Assembly (NCBI RefSeq): GCF_000333395.1
Contig: NZ_BADA01000349.1
Span: 1-39,322 of the forward strand
Origin: Microbacterium sp. B19
Lineage (GTDB): Bacteria; Actinomycetota; Actinomycetes; Actinomycetales; Microbacteriaceae
Length of the DNA stretch: 39,322 bases
Reading direction: 5' to 3'
Below are positions 34,667 through 39,322 of the stretch, piece after piece; the first letter of the stretch is position 1, and every line of letters begins with the position of its first letter. Both the position numbers and the translations under genes were made by a program. The notes beneath the pieces were generated by a model that worked only from the letters and a program-made list of their open reading frames with translations, was not told the origin of the DNA and did no database searches.

Positions 34667-35866
34667 ATGCCCCAAGGACAGGTGCTGGAATTCTCCGGGC
34701 TGACCAAACGCTTCGGCGCCGTGTCGGCCGTCGACGGCCTGACCGCACGCGTGGAGCCGGGCCTGGTGACCGGCTTCCTCGGCCCCAACGGCGCCGGGAA
34801 GACCACGTCGCTGCGCATGCTGTTGGGGCTCGTCCGCCCCACGTCCGGATCGGCGACGATCGGCGGCCGCCGCTACGCCGAGATCGATCGGCCGCTGCAG
34901 ACCGTGGGGGCCGCGCTCGAGGCATCCAGTTTCCATCCGGGCCGTTCGGCCGCGAACCACCTCAAGGCCTACGCCCGCGCCGCGCGGCTGCCCCTGTCGC
35001 GCGTCGACGAGGTGCTGGGGCTCGTCGGTCTCGCCGACGTCGCCGGGCGCCGCGTCGGCGGCTACTCGCTCGGCATGCGGCAGCGCCTGGGCCTCGCGAC
35101 CGCGCTGCTCGGCGACCCCGGCGTGCTCGTGCTCGACGAGCCGTCGAACGGCCTCGACCCCGAAGGCATCCGCTGGATGCGCTCGCTGCTCCGACACCTC
35201 GCCGAAGAGGGACGCACGGTGCTGATCTCGTCGCACCTGCTCGCCGAGGTGCAGCAGACCGTCGATGCGCTGCTCATCATCTCGCGCGGAAAGCTCGTCT
35301 TCCAGGGCGGCACCGAAGACCTCGCCGACCCCGACGAATACTCCACGGTCGTCGACTCCCCCGATCGCGAGGCGCTGTCACGGCTGCTCGAGGAGCGCGG
35401 CATCCCCTTCCAGCTGCTGCGCAACGGCTTCACGATCCGGCACGTCGAACCGCTCGAGATCGGCACCCTCGCCGCCGGCGCCGGCATCGTGTTGTCGCAC
35501 CTGCAGAGCAAGGGCGCGAGCCTCGAGGACATCTTCCTCGAGCTCGTCAGCGGCGTGAGGACGCACGCGAGCGCGGCGGGCGTGGTTCCGGATGCCGTGG
35601 GCCCGGCGCCCGAGGCGGAGGCTGATGCGGCCGATGAGGGTGAGGCGGCTGAGGCGGCCTCCGCGGCGGAGCCCGCGCCCGCGCCCGCGGCGGAGCCCGC
35701 CCCGTCGACCGACCTCGTGGCGATCGTCCCCGCGCCGCAGAGCGCAGTCCCCCCGTCCGAGCCCGATCCCGGTCCGCGGTCCTCGTACGCCGTGGCATCC
35801 ACGGGGGTCATCGACATCGTGCCGGCCGCAGATACCCGCGCCGAAGACACGGAGGTGCCGCGATGA
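34667..35866 (+). CDS. ABC exporter ATP-binding subunit with long acidic tail
   Basis: A 399-residue ATPase. The first ~295 residues form a standard ABC-2 exporter ATPase: GPNGAGKTT, YSLGMRQRLGL, VLVLDEPSNGLDP, LISSHLLAEVQQT. The last ~100 residues are an unusual Ala/Glu/Pro-rich, low-complexity tail (EADAADEGEAAEAASAAEPA and similar), which has no counterpart in typical family members and is probably disordered. GAGAGG lies 7 nt before ATG 34667. The frame runs open far upstream, but the domain begins here. It overlaps the permease start (ATGA) and so forms an exporter pair; the substrate is unknown. Confidence 0.9.
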   Translation: MPQGQVLEFSGLTKRFGAVSAVDGLTARVEPGLVTGFLGPNGAGKTTSLRMLLGLVRPTSGSATIGGRRYAEIDRPLQTVGAALEASSFHPGRSAANHLKAYARAARLPLSRVDEVLGLVGLADVAGRRVGGYSLGMRQRLGLATALLGDPGVLVLDEPSNGLDPEGIRWMRSLLRHLAEEGRTVLISSHLLAEVQQTVDALLIISRGKLVFQGGTEDLADPDEYSTVVDSPDREALSRLLEERGIPFQLLRNGFTIRHVEPLEIGTLAAGAGIVLSHLQSKGASLEDIFLELVSGVRTHASAAGVVPDAVGPAPEAEADAADEGEAAEAASAAEPAPAPAAEPAPSTDLVAIVPAPQSAVPPSEPDPGPRSSYAVASTGVIDIVPAADTRAEDTEVPR

Positions 35867-36681
35867 GCCTGGTGGCATCCACTCGCTCCGAGTACACGAA
35901 GCAGTTCAGCACCGCCGGCTGGTGGGTGCTGGGCATCGTGCTCGTGGTCTACGTCGGCTTCACGGCGGGTGTGCTCGCGCTGGCGTTCGGGGGTGTGGCA
36001 TCCGGCAAGCTTCCGGGCGCCTCCGGGCCGGCGCTCCCCACGGACGGTCTCGCCGCCCTGGTCTACAGCTCGGCGAGCACCGTGGGGTACGTCTTCCCGC
36101 TGCTGGCGGGGACGCTCATGGTCACGACCGAGTTCCGGCACAAGACGCTCACCCCGACGTTCCTGGCCACACCACGCCGCGGCGTCGTGCTCGGGGGGAA
36201 GTTCGTGGTCGGCATCCTGGTGGGGCTGCTGTACGGCGTCCTCGGCTCGATCGCCGCGATCGGCGCCGGAGCCGCGGTGTTCAGCCTGTTCGGAGTCGGC
36301 GCCGAGCTCGGCTCGTCGGACACGTGGGTGCTCGTCGGCCGGATGCTGCTGGCGTTCGCGCTGTGGGCGCTCGTCGGGATCGGCGTCGGTACCGTCGTGC
36401 GGAACCAGGTCGCCGCCGTCGTGATCGTGCTGGCGGTGACCCTGTTCGTCGAGCCCATCGTGCGGACGATCGCGGGCGTCGTCGACGGCCTCGGCGAGGT
36501 CGCGCGGTGGTTCCCCAGCGCCGCGAGCGACGCCCTCGTGGGCAAGACGATCTTCGGCGCCGTGGGCGCGGGCGGCGAACAGCCGCTCGAGTGGTGGCTC
36601 GGCGGCCTCGTGCTGCTCGGCTACGCCGTGGTGCTGGTGCTCATCGGCCTCGCCACCACCTGGCGTCGCGACGTCGACTGA
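35863..36681 (+). CDS. ABC-2 type exporter permease
   Basis: A 272-residue membrane protein with six hydrophobic segments (WWVLGIVLVVYVGFTAGVLAL, VGYVFPLLAGTLMVTTEF, FVVGILVGLLYGVLGSIAAIG, LLAFALWALVGIGVGTVV, VAAVVIVLAVTLFVEPIV, WLGGLVLLGYAVVLVLIGLA). FRHKTLTPTFLATPRR is the cytoplasmic coupling-helix pattern of the family. It is translationally coupled to the ATPase by ATGA at 35863. Confidence 0.9.
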   Translation: MSLVASTRSEYTKQFSTAGWWVLGIVLVVYVGFTAGVLALAFGGVASGKLPGASGPALPTDGLAALVYSSASTVGYVFPLLAGTLMVTTEFRHKTLTPTFLATPRRGVVLGGKFVVGILVGLLYGVLGSIAAIGAGAAVFSLFGVGAELGSSDTWVLVGRMLLAFALWALVGIGVGTVVRNQVAAVVIVLAVTLFVEPIVRTIAGVVDGLGEVARWFPSAASDALVGKTIFGAVGAGGEQPLEWWLGGLVLLGYAVVLVLIGLATTWRRDVD

Positions 36682-36725
36682 CCCGGGGCGGGTTCCGCGG
36701 CGTCCGTCCCGCGGCGTCCGCTCCG

Positions 36726-36803
36726 CCAGATCACGCGACGTGGCTGGGACCACCCGCTATGGCGCGCAATGACGCATACGTTCGACCAGATCACGTGATC
36801 TGG
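36726..36803. repeat. Palindromic repeat family G (78 bp)
   Basis: CCAGATCACG at 36726-36735 pairs with CGTGATCTGG at 36794-36803. The right end is itself an 18-bp perfect palindrome, CCAGATCACGTGATCTGG (36786-36803). It lies between convergent genes and ends within 13 bp of the next coding end. Confidence 0.75.
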
Positions 36804-36815
36804 GCGCAGACCGCG

Positions 36816-37205
36816 TCAGGACACGAGGTCGGCGACGTCCTCGGGTTCGGATGCCACGTCGAGACGCAGCGCCTTGAGCAGGGCCACGCCGTGCTTGGTC
36901 GTGAGGACGAGGCGCTCGAACTCGTCGTGGCCACTCAGGTCGATGACGACGCTCGACTTCCGGCGACGGATGACGACGAAGTCGTTGCCGCCGGCCGACT
37001 TCCACGTGCCCATCGCGACCGCGACGGGCAGGTTGGTCCCGGGGTTCGGAACGCCTCGCAACCAGGTCCACGCATCGTCGGTCAACTGCACGCGGTCGAT
37101 CGTCGCGCGCGGCACGACGATGTTGCGCTTGCGGAACGAGAGCGCACGCTCGGTCGGCGAGAGCACGACCTCGAGCTGCGTCGAATCGAGCAGCAGGGTC
37201 ACCAT
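36816..37205 (-). CDS. Small PH-like protein, unrecognised
   Basis: A 129-residue soluble protein, mostly beta-strand with a final helix. It contains TERALSFRKRNIVVPRATIDRVQL, GTWKSAGGNDFVVIRRR, SSVVIDLSGHDEFERLVLTT and KHGVALLKALRLD. Alternating strands plus a C-terminal helix resemble the bacterial pleckstrin-homology fold, but I cannot name a family. ATG 37205 has GGCAGG about 9 nt upstream; ATG 37214, three codons earlier, is possible. It is monocistronic and divergent from fbiC, with palindrome A3 between them. Confidence 0.78.
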   Translation of the reverse strand: MVTLLLDSTQLEVVLSPTERALSFRKRNIVVPRATIDRVQLTDDAWTWLRGVPNPGTNLPVAVAMGTWKSAGGNDFVVIRRRKSSVVIDLSGHDEFERLVLTTKHGVALLKALRLDVASEPEDVADLVS

Positions 37206-37289
37206 GGCATCCATCCTGCCAGCGACGATGGATGCCGTCGGCCCCCACGCCTCACGAGACGGCAACGATCCGCGGCGGGGCCGCTCGAC

Positions 37290-37360
37290 CGCGAGACTGC
37301 ACGCGCCTGACGAAACCGCCGCAGTGTGCAGTGGGTTTGTCAGGCAGATGCAGTCTCGCG
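37290..37360. repeat. Palindromic repeat family A, copy 3 (71 bp)
   Basis: 22/27/22 layout as in copies 1 and 2. The arms contain CGAGACTGCACGCGCCTGAC and GTCAGGCAGATGCAGTCTCG. The interior (GAAACC...GGGTTT) is largely different in sequence from the other copies but again begins and ends with complementary bases. It is followed to about 37435 by a GC-only low-complexity tract rich in GGCCCGC units. Confidence 0.9.
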
Positions 37361-37449
37361 GGCCCGGCAGCCCGGCCCCGGACCCGGCGCGCGCCCCGGC
37401 CCGCAACCCGGCCCGCACGCCGCGCGGCCCGGGTGTCGGAGGGGAGGGA

Positions 37450-37455
37450 TAGCCT
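37450..37455 (+). promoter_or_regulatory. -10 box for fbiC
   Basis: TAGCCT lies 6 nt before the ATG at 37462, consistent with a leaderless transcript. The intervening GGAG is too close to act as an ordinary SD. Confidence 0.5.
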
Positions 37456-37461
37456 GGAGCG

Positions 37462-39322
<1,861 letters not shown>

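Overview
The window is high-GC DNA (roughly 70-75% G+C by eye). Its signatures fit an actinobacterium of the Microbacteriaceae, most likely Microbacterium or a close relative. The evidence is the G/C-ending codon use, a DUF5302 protein, an FO synthase (FbiC), many leaderless gene starts and a very dense GGATGCC/GGCATCC word. I could not run a search, so the genus is an inference.

Layout from left to right. (1) 1-4.1 kb: thiolase (-), then divergently an ABC exporter pair (+). (2) 4.3-6.0 kb: TetR-type regulator and a divergent MDR oxidoreductase sharing an operator. (3) 6.2-11 kb, all on the minus strand: NUDIX hydrolase and DUF4407 membrane protein, aldo-keto reductase, RlmN. (4) 11.1-16.4 kb: a beta-glucoside cassette with LicT-type antiterminator, its RNA antiterminator/terminator switch, PTS EIIBCA, GH1 6-phospho-beta-glucosidase and a Cof-type HAD phosphatase. 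(5) 16.6-20.0 kb, minus strand: a three-gene beta-oxidation-like operon and a membrane protein. (6) 20.1-28.2 kb: GNAT acetyltransferase, then a thiamin block. The block has an ECF transporter (YkoE/EcfA/EcfT, minus strand) behind one TPP riboswitch, a D-Ala-D-Ala carboxypeptidase-like protein, and thiM-thiE-thiD/tenA (plus strand) behind a second TPP riboswitch. (7) 28.4-34.6 kb: small lipoprotein, DUF5302, flotillin, J-domain/NERD protein, a 4-TM protein, LssY_C protein and 3-hydroxyisobutyryl-CoA hydrolase-like protein. (8) 34.7-39.3 kb: a second ABC exporter pair, a small PH-like protein, and fbiC, which carries a frameshift and an expanded repetitive linker and runs off the window.

How it works together. 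The bgl cassette couples uptake and phosphorylation of an aryl-beta-glucoside or cellobiose-like sugar to hydrolysis of the phosphorylated product, under antitermination control. The thiamin block couples pyrimidine/thiamin salvage import to HMP and thiazole kinases, thiamin phosphate synthase and TenA, with a TPP riboswitch on each of the two transcription units. The fatty-acid/branched-chain genes (thiolase, HSD10-like dehydrogenase, two crotonase-fold enzymes) are catabolic.

The unusual content lies between and across the genes. Most larger intergenic gaps hold imperfect palindromes, belonging to at least six sequence families. Two families with unrelated sequences have the same 71-bp size (three and four copies), and three copies of one of them form a 98-100 bp direct array. 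A further palindromic family sits in frame inside two protein-coding regions. A 7-mer, GGATGCC, recurs about 100 times on the two strands in 39 kb and appears to override codon preference. About ten genes have a TANNNT box 6-7 nt before the initiator codon, the signature of leaderless transcription.
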